Source of the DNA: a virus
Reading direction: 5' to 3' (one strand)
Length of the DNA stretch: 64,000 bases
IMG/VR virus record: IMGVR_UViG_3300044712_001401
Location: 1 to 64,000 of that record
Part shown: one piece after another, positions 41,091 to 50,284 of the stretch
Numbering within the stretch: position 1 is the first letter of the stretch
Layout: each line of letters opens with the position of its first letter
Notes under the pieces: model-generated
Seen by the model: the letters and a program-made list of their open reading frames with translations, nothing else
The model's database searches: none
What the model was told of the DNA's origin: nothing
Translations under genes and position numbers: made by a program

Positions 41091-43859
41091 ATGTCGATTC
41101 ACGAACGGTTGGTGGAGTCGCTCAAGGCGCGAGCCGTGGCGCGCGCGGGCAAGTCGGCGAACGCGTTCGGCTATGGAATCGGTTTGGCCGAAGCGTACGT
41201 CGCTCGCGCGTTTGATGAGCTTGGCTTTGGCGAGACAATCGCAGGAGCCAAGCGAGCGGACATTCTCGCGGCATCGTCCGGCAAGTTGGTGTACTGCCAA
41301 CCGGAACTGGAGATTTTCCGCAAGACGACGCGGTCCTCTCAATTTGCGGAGCTACTTCCGGACGGAATCAAAGCCCCAGACAACACGCTCTTGGTCTTTC
41401 AGAACGTGGTGACGACGCCACGCATCGATCGCGACAAAGACGTCTTGGAAACGTCTGGCGGAATGCTTGACCCGAAGGCTCCGCTGTTGTGGCAGCACCT
41501 ATACAATCTGCCGCTCGGTCCGGTGCTCGCGACGATTGAGCACACCCCCAAGGCGCTCAAGGTCGCGTGCGCAATTGTCGACGTCAACGATCTCACATCG
41601 GACGCGGCGAAATTTGTGGAGGCGGGGGTGCTCCGTATCTCGCACGGATTCCGGGCGTTGGAGTGGGACCAGCGCAAGGCGGAGCCGGGGGACGCGATGG
41701 GCGAACCGGGCTATCACATCACCAAGTTTGAGATAATGGAAGTCTCGCTGGTTTCCGTTCCGTCGAACGTCGATGCCGTGATCGAGATGTACGCCAAGGG
41801 CTCGCTCTCGTCCGACGTCGCGAAGGCGTGGGCTCGCAAGTCGTACGATGCTCGCCATCGCTCGTGGCGCGGCGTGACGCTCGACGACGCGAGCCAGACG
41901 GCGGTGGCTCCGTCCGGAGTCAAGCGAGTCGTGATTGACGACGCGACGCCGGCGAACGAGACGGAAGAACCGGCAATCGACTCCGGCGATGTTGATTCGA
42001 TTTGGGGCAAGTCAATTCCGGGCGGCGCGAAGGCGTTCGACGTCCAACGGCAAAACTTGGAGGCGTCGCGATTGGAGTACGAGTGGGTGTCGCGTTATCT
42101 CGGCACCGAAATCAAGAACGTCACGAGCCGGGACGAGCGAGCGTCGGGGGTGTGGGTCGGTACGTTCTTGTATGGCGTAGAGGAGGCGTTGGTTGGGCTC
42201 GACGCCAAGCAGGATGACTTGCGAAATCTGACGGACGACGGCAAGGAGATGCCACCCGAGTTTGCGCACGTCGAGCTAAACTCGAAAACGAGCCGCTCGT
42301 TCGTCGTCGAGGGGCTGCGTTTTTTTAAGACGGCTCGCGGACATCTGGTCGTCAAGACGTATCGGACGTGGCACGGCGTTGGTGTCTGCGCCTATGCGGC
42401 GGATCAGCAACTCGCAACCGACGTCATCGATTCAGCGTGGGCTCTCGGGCATCAGAAAAATCTGCTGCGCTACGAGGCTTTTTCTCTGTCGGGTGAGTTC
42501 TTGCCGGCGACGTCCGAGAAGTTTGACGGCTTGTTTTTGACGCCGGAAAACGAGGCGTCAGTGAAGCGAATCGTCCGCTTGCTCAACGAGAAGGGTGGCG
42601 ATCTGCCGAATCGCGGAATGATCCTGGCCGGACCGCCGGGGACTGGCAAGACGCTTTCCTCGCGAATCGTGCGCAACGAGGCGAACGCGACCTTCGTTTG
42701 GATTGCGGCGCGGGACTTTTCGCGATTTGGTGCGTACGGAACCTTCGGGATGGCGTTTGATTTGGCAAAGGCTCTCGGGCCGTGCGTCTTATGTTTCGAG
42801 GACATCGATTCGTGGATCGACGGATACTCGGTCGACCTGCTCAAGACGGAACTGGACGGAGTCGGGCGTAGTCGTGGCATCGTTACGATGCTATCGACGA
42901 ATCATCACCAGCGGTTGCCAAAGGCTCTCGTCGATCGGCCGGGGCGGTTCCATGACGTCTTGGTGTTTGATTTGCCGGACGACGCGACGCGCGCGAAAAT
43001 GATTGAACGGTGGCTGCCGGAACTTCCGGACGAGTCGCGGGCGCGAGTCGTGGAGCAAACCAAGGGCTACGCCGGCGCTCATGTTTTCGAGTTGTGCTAC
43101 TTTGCTCGCGTGCTCGGCGACGACGAGAAGATGGCGGTGGATGCGGCGGTCGATGTCGCGTTGAAAAAGATCTCGCAAGCCCGCGAATTGGTGGGAGCCA
43201 AGTCGGGCGAATCGCTGCAAGTCAAGGCGGCGCGTCCCGTGGCATACAAGCGGCTCGCGTTCGGAGTCAAGTCGGCGGAGACTCCGAGCGGCGTGGCCGA
43301 GGCGGCTCCGCCGCTACCGACTGCGGACGAGACGGTGCTAGACGGCTCCGCACGCGTCCCTGACGCGTCGAGCGGTGATCCGGGCGACGACACGGCAGAG
43401 CCAACCGAAAGCGGCGAGGCGGGCGACGGTGCGTCCGAGACAGGCGAACCGCTTGTCGGCACGTCGGGCGACCTGGAGACTCCGAAACAATCCGGCGCGA
43501 ACGTGAGAAAGGCCGGACGCGTCTTGAGCGAAAAGAACTTGACCGCGCTCAAGGAGTGCCAACAAGACATGGAGCACGTCATCGACAACGAGGAGCTAAG
43601 CCGTTCGGGGCTCGCGTTGATGGAGCGGTGCGTGGACAGAATCAAAACGGTGATTTCGACGGCTCAACCGGAAGTTGGGCCGGTCGTGGACCCGGCGTTG
43701 GCCGGGCAGGCGAGTGCGGCGGAGTCGCTCTCGGCAAAGAGTGCGTTTTCGTTGGCGCTGACGTTGTCATCGAAGCAAGAGCGTCGGCGATGGCGAGCCG
43801 CTCTCGATTCGGTGGTGGCTCGGGACGAAGACGATGACGTTATGGCGGATTTGATGTAA
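41091..43859 (+). CDS. Prohead protease / AAA+ ATPase / scaffold-like fusion
   Basis: Residues ~80-235 are an HK97-family (S78) prohead protease: His136 in LLWQHLYN, Ser184 in LRISHGFR and Glu217 in EVSLVSVPSN form the expected triad. Residues ~310-710 are an AAA+ ATPase with Walker A GPPGTGKT (514-521), Walker B VLCFEDID (acidic 570-571) and an arginine-finger/sensor region VDRPGRF, of the Cdc48/BCS1 type. The last ~210 residues are acidic, then helical, like a scaffold. Head proteases normally carry only a scaffold; an in-frame AAA+ motor is unusual. ATG 41091 has GGAGG nine bases upstream. The major capsid gene follows. Confidence 0.92.
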   Translation: MSIHERLVESLKARAVARAGKSANAFGYGIGLAEAYVARAFDELGFGETIAGAKRADILAASSGKLVYCQPELEIFRKTTRSSQFAELLPDGIKAPDNTLLVFQNVVTTPRIDRDKDVLETSGGMLDPKAPLLWQHLYNLPLGPVLATIEHTPKALKVACAIVDVNDLTSDAAKFVEAGVLRISHGFRALEWDQRKAEPGDAMGEPGYHITKFEIMEVSLVSVPSNVDAVIEMYAKGSLSSDVAKAWARKSYDARHRSWRGVTLDDASQTAVAPSGVKRVVIDDATPANETEEPAIDSGDVDSIWGKSIPGGAKAFDVQRQNLEASRLEYEWVSRYLGTEIKNVTSRDERASGVWVGTFLYGVEEALVGLDAKQDDLRNLTDDGKEMPPEFAHVELNSKTSRSFVVEGLRFFKTARGHLVVKTYRTWHGVGVCAYAADQQLATDVIDSAWALGHQKNLLRYEAFSLSGEFLPATSEKFDGLFLTPENEASVKRIVRLLNEKGGDLPNRGMILAGPPGTGKTLSSRIVRNEANATFVWIAARDFSRFGAYGTFGMAFDLAKALGPCVLCFEDIDSWIDGYSVDLLKTELDGVGRSRGIVTMLSTNHHQRLPKALVDRPGRFHDVLVFDLPDDATRAKMIERWLPELPDESRARVVEQTKGYAGAHVFELCYFARVLGDDEKMAVDAAVDVALKKISQARELVGAKSGESLQVKAARPVAYKRLAFGVKSAETPSGVAEAAPPLPTADETVLDGSARVPDASSGDPGDDTAEPTESGEAGDGASETGEPLVGTSGDLETPKQSGANVRKAGRVLSEKNLTALKECQQDMEHVIDNEELSRSGLALMERCVDRIKTVISTAQPEVGPVVDPALAGQASAAESLSAKSAFSLALTLSSKQERRRWRAALDSVVARDEDDDVMADLM

Positions 43860-43918
43860 GGCGTTTTCTCGCGGCGTCCTGGGGCGTCTCGGGTTTCTTT
43901 TTTATCGGGGAGCCAGTT

Positions 43919-45520
43919 ATGAAGATTACCGCCGGCCTGAAAACTTGGGCCGTCTCGAAGGGGCTCGCGGAAAACGCGAGCGAGTTGCAAATCAAGCGGT
44001 GCGTGGCGGACGCGTTAGCGGACGGCTCGCTCACGCATGATGATTATTTGGCGTTGACGTCGGACGCACCGAACGCCGGCGCGAAGGCGTTGCTGGAGCG
44101 AATCGCGTCCTCGTTGGAGAGCGGCGTCAAGCCGGCGGCTGCGGAGGCCGGCGCGATCAAGGGCAGCGTCGGAGGAGCCACGCCGGAACCGAAGCGGGCG
44201 AAGCCGAGCGCGTTTGAGCGGGCGTTCTCGACGGCCGATGGCGACGACGAGCCGGAGCGGGTCGTCATCGAAGTCGTGGGCGTGCACGAGCGCTACGACA
44301 ACACCCGCAAGTCGGCTCGCTTTCCCGAGCGGACGATGAAGGGGGCGAAGCACTCGCGCGCCGGGCAACTGGTGACCGAAGGCGGCGACCGTGGCGTGCG
44401 CACGATCGAGGAGCCGTCGGAGTTGGATCTTGCGCTCTGCGGGGCGTACGTCAAATTCTCGATTGCGTCGCAACTGGGCGGCGTGAATCGGGTTCCTCGC
44501 CCGCTCCGTATGACGGAGCACGATTCGCAGCTCATGCAGTACGCGTTGGCGAAGGCCAAGTGGGGCGGCGTGCTCCACGGGGAGGGGACGGACGTCGAGG
44601 GAGCCATCGGCGTGAAGGGGGCTTTGCTCACGCCGAGCCAGCAAAAGGCGCTGATCGACGACGCCACGAGCGGCGGTCTCGAAATCGCGCCGATCGCGTT
44701 CGACGACGCGGTCATCATGACTCCGCTTTTGTTCTCCGAGTTCTACCAGCGGGTGAACACGGTCCCCATCACTCGCGGCCGGCGCATCGAGGGCGCGTCG
44801 ATGGGCAACGTCACGATCTCGGGGACGGGCGGCGACGATACGAACATCCCGCTGTTCAACACCGCGAGTTTCATCGCGGCGTTCGACACGACGATCTTTC
44901 CGGTCAACGGAGCGGTCGAGATTGGGCTGGATTTCATTTCCGATTCGCCAATCGACGTGGCGAATACGGTGGTGCGTCAATACGGAAACGTGTTGCTCGC
45001 GTGGCTCGACGAGCAGGTATGCATCGGCGACGGAACGACGGAGCCGGAAGGCGTGCTGAACGCGTCGGGGACGACGTCGGTGAACGCGGAGAACGGCGCG
45101 GGCGGTCCTCCGACTGTCGGCGATTACGAGAACCTGTTGTTCGGCGTGGCAAAGGCGTTCAAGGCGGGGACGAGCCCCGACCGGATCACGTTCGGCGCGA
45201 ACGAAACGACGTACCAGCGGGCACGCGGGATCGCGGTTTCGACGACGGATCAACGCCGGGTGTTCGGGATGACGCACGAGGATTACGTGCTGTTGAACCG
45301 CACGTTCGGCATCGGCGAGTTCTTTACGAATCGCCAATCCGTCTTTGTGAACTGGGCTCGCTATCGGATGTATCGTCGGCTCGGCCTGACGATCAAGGTG
45401 ACGACCGAAGGCTCGACGCTCACGCGTAAGAACCTGATGTTGCTCACCGCGCGTGCTCGCTACGGCGGACAACTGGAAGACGGTGGCGCGGCGGCCGTTT
45501 GCGCTGACGGGCAATCGTAG
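43919..45520 (+). CDS. Major capsid protein (HK97 fold)
   Basis: The ~140-residue N-terminal part is helical and may be a scaffold or delta domain removed by the protease. The shell domain then shows LVTEGGDRGVRTIEEPSE, a long alpha helix, GLDFISDSPIDVANTVVRQY and the loop with EQVCIGDGTTEPEGVLNASG, all typical of HK97-like capsid proteins. It follows the protease gene by 59 bases and is followed by a terminator, as expected for the most abundant product. Confidence 0.9.
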   Translation: MKITAGLKTWAVSKGLAENASELQIKRCVADALADGSLTHDDYLALTSDAPNAGAKALLERIASSLESGVKPAAAEAGAIKGSVGGATPEPKRAKPSAFERAFSTADGDDEPERVVIEVVGVHERYDNTRKSARFPERTMKGAKHSRAGQLVTEGGDRGVRTIEEPSELDLALCGAYVKFSIASQLGGVNRVPRPLRMTEHDSQLMQYALAKAKWGGVLHGEGTDVEGAIGVKGALLTPSQQKALIDDATSGGLEIAPIAFDDAVIMTPLLFSEFYQRVNTVPITRGRRIEGASMGNVTISGTGGDDTNIPLFNTASFIAAFDTTIFPVNGAVEIGLDFISDSPIDVANTVVRQYGNVLLAWLDEQVCIGDGTTEPEGVLNASGTTSVNAENGAGGPPTVGDYENLLFGVAKAFKAGTSPDRITFGANETTYQRARGIAVSTTDQRRVFGMTHEDYVLLNRTFGIGEFFTNRQSVFVNWARYRMYRRLGLTIKVTTEGSTLTRKNLMLLTARARYGGQLEDGGAAAVCADGQS

Positions 45521-45661
45521 TCGAAGCGGTCGCGGGCGTTGCTCGCGGCGACAAACTAGGCGAGGCGCGACCGTAGGTGTTGCGTCTCGCGTTCGAGTCT
45601 GGCACGATGCCGGGGCGAAAGCGCCGGGTTGCAGTTTTTCCGTCGGCTGCCTCACGGCGTT

Positions 45662-45693
45662 CCGCTCGGCATCATGCCGGGCGGTTTTCTTTT
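45662..45693 (+). terminator. Intrinsic terminator T2 after the capsid gene
   Basis: CCGCTCGGCA (45662-45671) pairs with TGCCGGGCGG (45675-45684) around a 3-base loop, one pair being G-T, followed by TTTTCTTTT. It may be leaky, since the next genes have no clear own promoter. Confidence 0.72.
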
Positions 45694-45724
45694 CATGGCG
45701 ACGGAGCAAGACGGAGAATCTTAC

Positions 45725-46327
45725 GTGGCAAACGAACCACAAAACACGTCGGCCGAGCAAGACCGGGCCGTGCGGGCTCGCAGTGGCGGGCCGGCGTTCG
45801 TCGTCGAGTTTGGCGACGACAACTGCCGGACGATTACGATTAACACGCTCAAGCTCCGAGTACGTGGGCGGTTCTCGTCATCGGTGCTCCACAAGCGGCC
45901 GATGGGCGGGCGAGATATGGGGCAAGCCATGAATCGGATGCCGGACATCCCTGGCATGCGATTGAGCTTTGACCCGCGAACCAAGACGTGTCGATTGTAC
46001 GACCCGTTGGAGGCGGACAAGACGTTACTCGATCGCGTCAATTCAGCGGCGGAGGGCGTTCCGGCGATCATCAAGTCGGGCGGACGGTTTACGTTTGTGC
46101 CGGCGTCCGAGCATGACTTCTCAGACCCCGACCGGCTCAAGACGCTGCTCGTCGAGTTGCTAAACAAGGTCGAGTCCGGTTCGTGCGTTGTGGTCGAAGG
46201 CGAGCTACCAACGCGGGACCAACTGACCAAAATTCCGGGACGTCGCCTGCACGATCCGTGGAATTCGTCGGCGACGAAGCCACGCTACTCGGACGAGGCG
46301 GAGGAAGCTCTCCACGCGGCGGAGTAG
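45725..46327 (+). CDS. Hypothetical head-region protein (200 aa)
   Basis: GTG 45725 is preferred because GGAG lies eight bases upstream; ATG 45695 is possible. The protein has a beta-rich first half (FVVEFGDDNCRTITINTLKL) and a helical/acidic second half. It lies between the capsid and tail-connector genes; no homologue is recognised. Confidence 0.64.
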   Translation: MANEPQNTSAEQDRAVRARSGGPAFVVEFGDDNCRTITINTLKLRVRGRFSSSVLHKRPMGGRDMGQAMNRMPDIPGMRLSFDPRTKTCRLYDPLEADKTLLDRVNSAAEGVPAIIKSGGRFTFVPASEHDFSDPDRLKTLLVELLNKVESGSCVVVEGELPTRDQLTKIPGRRLHDPWNSSATKPRYSDEAEEALHAAE

Positions 46328-46363
46328 GAATCGCTCGCGACTCGCGAGAGAAAGACAGGACGC

Positions 46364-46519
46364 ATGAGCGCGAAGACGATGGAGCCGCAGAAGAACGCGG
46401 CGGGACCGTGCCGAGTTTGCGGCGGACGTAAGACGGTCGATGGTCCCGGTGGAAAAAAAGTCCCGTGCGTCGCGTGTCGCGGCACGGGACGTAATGGTGT
46501 CTCGACTCAAAACAAGTAG
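46364..46519 (+). CDS. Small DnaJ-type zinc-finger protein (51 aa)
   Basis: The frame MSAKTMEPQKNAAGP... carries CRVCGGRKTV and CVACRGTG, the CxxCxG knuckle pair of DnaJ-like zinc fingers. ATG 46364 follows GACAGGACGC. It is short but motif-bearing and fills the gap between two head genes, so it is probably real. Confidence 0.7.
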   Translation: MSAKTMEPQKNAAGPCRVCGGRKTVDGPGGKKVPCVACRGTGRNGVSTQNK

Positions 46520-46534
46520 CTTTAGGAGATGACG

Positions 46535-47095
46535 ATGACTCCTGCACAACTGGCGACGCTCAAGGCGGATATTCTCGCCAATCCCAACGTCAACACGATT
46601 CCGCGCAATCCCGATGGGTTCGTCTCGATTGCGGCTTGGTACAACCAAACGGCGGCTCCCGATTTCGTCGTCTGGCGAACCGACGTTCCGGTGGAAGACA
46701 TTCAGAACGCCATCGTCTATGCCAATATGACTCCGGCTCAGGCGATTCCGGCGGGGCCAACGAACGACATCCTCGCGTGGCAGTCACGGGCGCTCGCGGC
46801 GCAGGGAAAGCAGTTCAACCTGCAAAATCTGCTGCTCGGGCGAACAACGGTGAACGCGTCGCGAACCAATATTCGCGCGGCGTTCCAGGACTGTCTCACG
46901 GGATTGCCGACGAAGGCGGACGGGACGACGCAGGCGGCCGGCTGGGCGGCGGTGCAAACGGCAATGCAACGTTTGGCAACGAACGGCGAAAAGCTCTACG
47001 CGACCGGAGACGGAGCCGGCGGGGCTCCCGATACGATGACCTTCGAGGGGGCGGTGCAAGGTCAAGACGTCGAAGCGGCGTTGGCGTTGCCCTAG
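46535..47095 (+). CDS. Hypothetical structural protein (186 aa)
   Basis: ATG 46535 sits eight bases after TAGGAG; ATG 46529 is too close to it. The product begins MTPAQLATLKADILANPNVN, a helix typical of a family of small proteins encoded next to capsid genes in many siphoviruses, then DGFVSIAAWYNQTA and a later RTTVNASRTNIRAAF. Its role in the head is unknown. Confidence 0.75.
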   Translation: MTPAQLATLKADILANPNVNTIPRNPDGFVSIAAWYNQTAAPDFVVWRTDVPVEDIQNAIVYANMTPAQAIPAGPTNDILAWQSRALAAQGKQFNLQNLLLGRTTVNASRTNIRAAFQDCLTGLPTKADGTTQAAGWAAVQTAMQRLATNGEKLYATGDGAGGAPDTMTFEGAVQGQDVEAALALP

Positions 47096-47155
47096 TCGTC
47101 GGAGCCACGAGCGGACGGGCGTAGAGTTGGCGTCTCAAGCAACGAGGGAAAGATC

Positions 47156-47962
47156 GTGGGTAGCATCTCCATCAATGGATTCGGAAACGCGGCGTTGCTC
47201 CGCTCTCCGTCGCTCGACGACGTGACGATTGAGCTGTTCGGAGTTTGTCGTCGATGTCGGCTCTATCACAAAATCAGAGCGAACCCGATGTCGTTCGGGT
47301 CGCTCGCGTTCGATTGGCAGCACAAGCACCGATTGTGCGAATTGGAGACTCCCGGCTCCGTCGAGTTCATTTCGCCACGGCGAACGATGCCAAGGAATTT
47401 CGACGATCGGATTTACAATCGGCTCGGGTATGGTCCGCAATGGCTCGACTGGCGGCCGAATGCGGACGTGAAGTTGGCGTACGCGGCAGACGCGGCGATG
47501 ACGATGGACCTTTCAGCTCTCAACTCGTCGTCGACGTTTACGCTCGGCCGAGAGTCGACGGCGGTCGACAATACGGCCAATCTCTATCTCGACTTCCGGA
47601 TCACCGGAACCTACATAGCGGGCACTACGCCGACGACTCCTGCCGAGACTCGTTTGTATTTGATTATACCAACCGATGACACCCCTGCGTGGCCAGACGT
47701 GTTCGACGGGACGGATAGCAATGAAACCGTCACGAATTCAAACATACTTGATACGCTCCCGATGTTGTGGTCTGGAACCGTTGGTACGACATCCAATCAG
47801 ACGTATCCAATTATCTCAGCGATGACGGTCGCGCAAGTGCTCGGTTTTTGCCCATCGCGGTGGGGACTGTTCTTTACTCACTTTCACACCGCCGCTCTCA
47901 AGACCGATGCGGGAAATACTAACTCGATCTACCGTCAAGGTCTTTACGCCACGGTGATTTAG
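47156..47962 (+). CDS. Virion protein of unknown function (268 aa)
   Basis: GTG 47156 has GGGAAAGATC upstream. The protein is beta-rich throughout, with strands ending in aromatic residues and a central ANLYLDFRITGTYIAGTTPT. Its composition and position suggest a structural or decoration protein. Confidence 0.68.
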   Translation: MGSISINGFGNAALLRSPSLDDVTIELFGVCRRCRLYHKIRANPMSFGSLAFDWQHKHRLCELETPGSVEFISPRRTMPRNFDDRIYNRLGYGPQWLDWRPNADVKLAYAADAAMTMDLSALNSSSTFTLGRESTAVDNTANLYLDFRITGTYIAGTTPTTPAETRLYLIIPTDDTPAWPDVFDGTDSNETVTNSNILDTLPMLWSGTVGTTSNQTYPIISAMTVAQVLGFCPSRWGLFFTHFHTAALKTDAGNTNSIYRQGLYATVI

Positions 47963-49926
47963 TGCTCACGCAAGGCGTACCCTACAATCTTGGCGGACCG
48001 ATCGAGCCGCAGCACCCGTTGCATCGGGGGCTCGTCTCGCATTTCATTTGTTTGCCTGGATTGATGGGCGGAGCGAGGCTGCAAAATAGAATAGCTCCGC
48101 ACCGCTATGCTCGTTTCGTGACCAATACGACGCGACCTTCGTGGTGGTCGTCGTTTGGACGAACGGCCGGCGCTGGCTCGATCAAGTTTCAGCATAGCTC
48201 GACGAACGGCGGCTATCTCGACCAGGACTATACGGGAATCTCCGCGTATCCGTTATCGCTCGCGGCGTGGGTGTACTGCGGAGGCATCACCGATACGTTC
48301 TACCGTGCGATCCTGACGGTCGGCTCCGACGGGTCGAATCGTGGCTGGTGTAATATCGTCGTTCGCGGGACCACATCGACTTCGATGCGGTTTGGGATGA
48401 CGACAGACAACAACGACGTAGGTGGTGGATCGGCGGCCGATACAAGCACGACAAATTACTCATCCGCATGGCATCACGTAGTGGGGGTCTGGGAGTCAGC
48501 AACATCGAGAAAACTGTACGTCGACGGGCTGCTGCTTGCGACCTATACGTCGTCAGTCACGCTTGCCGCTGGAATCGCGACCGGTTCAACGTGGCTCGGC
48601 GCGCAGAACCTTCGCGGGTCTGTCTCTGGCAATACATCGCTGACCGGCTACGCAGACGATTGGAGAGTTTGGAATCGCGGCTTGTCGTCGTCGGAGGTTT
48701 GGACGCTTTACAATCTCACTCGCGTAGGTAGCCCCATGCGCTACGTGCGAGGATGTCGGATTAGTTCGATTTTGCTCGACGGAGACACGGCGGTTTCGAG
48801 CCAATCATCTTCGCTTAGCTCGCTCTCGTCTTCGCGTTCGTCGTCTTCGCGTTCGTCGCTTAGCTCGCTCTCATCGTTGTCGAGCCTGTCGAGTTCGTCG
48901 CGTTCGTCCTCGTCGATTAGCTCGCTCTCATCGTTGTCGAGCCTGTCGAGTTCGTCGCGTTCGTCCTCGTCGATTAGCTCGCTCTCGTCGTTGTCGTCGT
49001 CGAGCGTGTCGAGCCTTAGTAGCTTGTCGAGCCTGTCGACGTCTTCGCGTTCGTCGTCGTCTCGCTCGTCGTCGTCGATATCGAGCGTGTCGAGTCTCTC
49101 GACGTTGTCGAGTCAATCGAGTTCGTCGCTGTCGAGCCTGTCAAGCCAATCGAGTTCGTCGCGGTCGTCGAGTTCGTCGCTCTCGTCGCTGTCGTCGCTG
49201 TCGAGTTCGTCTCGCTCGTCGTCGAGCGTGTCGAGCCCAAGCAGTTTATCAACGCAGTCATCGCAGTCGACGTCGAGCCTGTCGAGCTTGTCGAGTGCGT
49301 CGAGCGCGTCGGTGATATCGCTATCGACTCCGTCAAGTCAGTCCAGTTTTTCGAGTTCGTCGCGGTCGAGTTCGTCTCGGTCGAGTTCGTCTCGTTCGTC
49401 GTCGTCTCGTTCGTCGTCGTCTTCGCTTAGCTCGCTTTCGTCGTTCTCGTCCTCGTCGCGGTCCTCGTCGTCGCTGTCGAGCGCGTCGAGCGTGTCGAGC
49501 CTGTCTAGCCAATCGTCGTCGCTCTCGTCCGTCTCGTCGCTTAGCTCGCTCTCGTCGTCGAGCGTGTCGAGCATTTCAAGTGCATCGAGTTCGTCTCGCT
49601 CGTCGCTGTCGAGTTTATCAAGCCTGTCGAGTTCGTCGCGGTCGTCGTCGTCGCTTAGCTCATTGTCGAGCCAATCAAGCTCGTCGGTTTCTTCGTCGAG
49701 CGCGTCGAGCGTGTCGAGCCTGTCTACCCAATCGGTTAACTCGTCGTCGTTCTCATCGTCGCTCTCGTCCGTCTCGTCGTCGTCTGTCTCGTCGTCGAGC
49801 ACGTCCGACGCGTTCGGTGGGCATCCGTGGCCTGGATACGCGACGGCTGCGGGGCGGACCGGAGAAAATGACGGGGGCGGATACGCGACGGTGTCGGGCG
49901 GCTATAGCGGCGTTGTTGTTCGCTAG
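47962..49926 (+). CDS. LamG-like lectin fibre protein with long serine-rich tract
   Basis: Residues ~55-260 form a concanavalin-like/LamG jelly roll (LSLAAWVYCGG, SAWHHVVGVWE, RKLYVDGLLLAT, ADDWRVWNRGLSSSEVW), which usually binds glycans. About 350 residues of SSLSS/SSRSS/SSVSS repeats follow, ending in a Gly/Pro-rich tail. This architecture suits a surface fibre or head decoration that binds host polysaccharide. GTG 47962 overlaps the previous stop. Confidence 0.82.
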   Translation: MLTQGVPYNLGGPIEPQHPLHRGLVSHFICLPGLMGGARLQNRIAPHRYARFVTNTTRPSWWSSFGRTAGAGSIKFQHSSTNGGYLDQDYTGISAYPLSLAAWVYCGGITDTFYRAILTVGSDGSNRGWCNIVVRGTTSTSMRFGMTTDNNDVGGGSAADTSTTNYSSAWHHVVGVWESATSRKLYVDGLLLATYTSSVTLAAGIATGSTWLGAQNLRGSVSGNTSLTGYADDWRVWNRGLSSSEVWTLYNLTRVGSPMRYVRGCRISSILLDGDTAVSSQSSSLSSLSSSRSSSSRSSLSSLSSLSSLSSSSRSSSSISSLSSLSSLSSSSRSSSSISSLSSLSSSSVSSLSSLSSLSTSSRSSSSRSSSSISSVSSLSTLSSQSSSSLSSLSSQSSSSRSSSSSLSSLSSLSSSSRSSSSVSSPSSLSTQSSQSTSSLSSLSSASSASVISLSTPSSQSSFSSSSRSSSSRSSSSRSSSSRSSSSSLSSLSSFSSSSRSSSSLSSASSVSSLSSQSSSLSSVSSLSSLSSSSVSSISSASSSSRSSLSSLSSLSSSSRSSSSLSSLSSQSSSSVSSSSASSVSSLSTQSVNSSSFSSSLSSVSSSSVSSSSTSDAFGGHPWPGYATAAGRTGENDGGGYATVSGGYSGVVVR

Positions 49927-49936
49927 GAGGTGTGTT

Positions 49937-50284
49937 GTGAGTGTCAATCTTGTCGCGCAACGACGACGGACCTTGATTCGGGAGTTCACGTTTTACGACA
50001 CGGGCGACGAGCTACTAACGATCGACGCGGGGGATGTGATCGAGGTCCGCATCGGGCGCAACGGCTCTCCCGCGTTGATTGAAATCTCGTCGGCGGGGCC
50101 GACCGCAAACGGGAGCACGTGCCAGCAAAATAACCCGTGCGTGGTTGTCTTTCACGAGGACGACGTTTCCGAATTGCACGCGGGCAACTACGATCTTGAA
50201 ATCGTGCTCGTCGACGCAAGCCGTGGCGGCGTGGAACTTGAGATTGAACGCGGCGTGTTTTCGGTCTTGGAGGCGGTGCAATGA
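49937..50284 (+). CDS. Small beta-rich protein (115 aa)
   Basis: GTG 49937 follows TAGGAGGTG, a strong ribosome site. The protein is beta-rich (FTFYDTGDELLTIDAGDVIE; later YDLEIVLVDASRGGVELEIE) and resembles the N-terminal domain of the serine-rich protein at 39703. It is translationally coupled to the connector gene by ATGA. Confidence 0.7.
   Translation: MSVNLVAQRRRTLIREFTFYDTGDELLTIDAGDVIEVRIGRNGSPALIEISSAGPTANGSTCQQNNPCVVVFHEDDVSELHAGNYDLEIVLVDASRGGVELEIERGVFSVLEAVQ

Noticed and set aside
44015-45760. 581-codon minus-strand frame opposite the major capsid gene
   Set aside because: It is Arg/His-rich with no fold signature, and crosses terminator T2. It shows that the codon-aligned antisense phase is often open here, and serves as the control for the intein antisense gene.
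48800-49800. Possible CRISPR or other spaced repeat array
   Set aside because: The repeats are short, irregular serine codons in frame, with no constant repeat-spacer spacing.
49338-49802. Asp/Glu-rich minus-strand frames opposite serine tracts (also 39954-40571)
   Set aside because: They are the complement of TCG/TCC serine codons (CGA/GAC), so they are shadows without ribosome sites.
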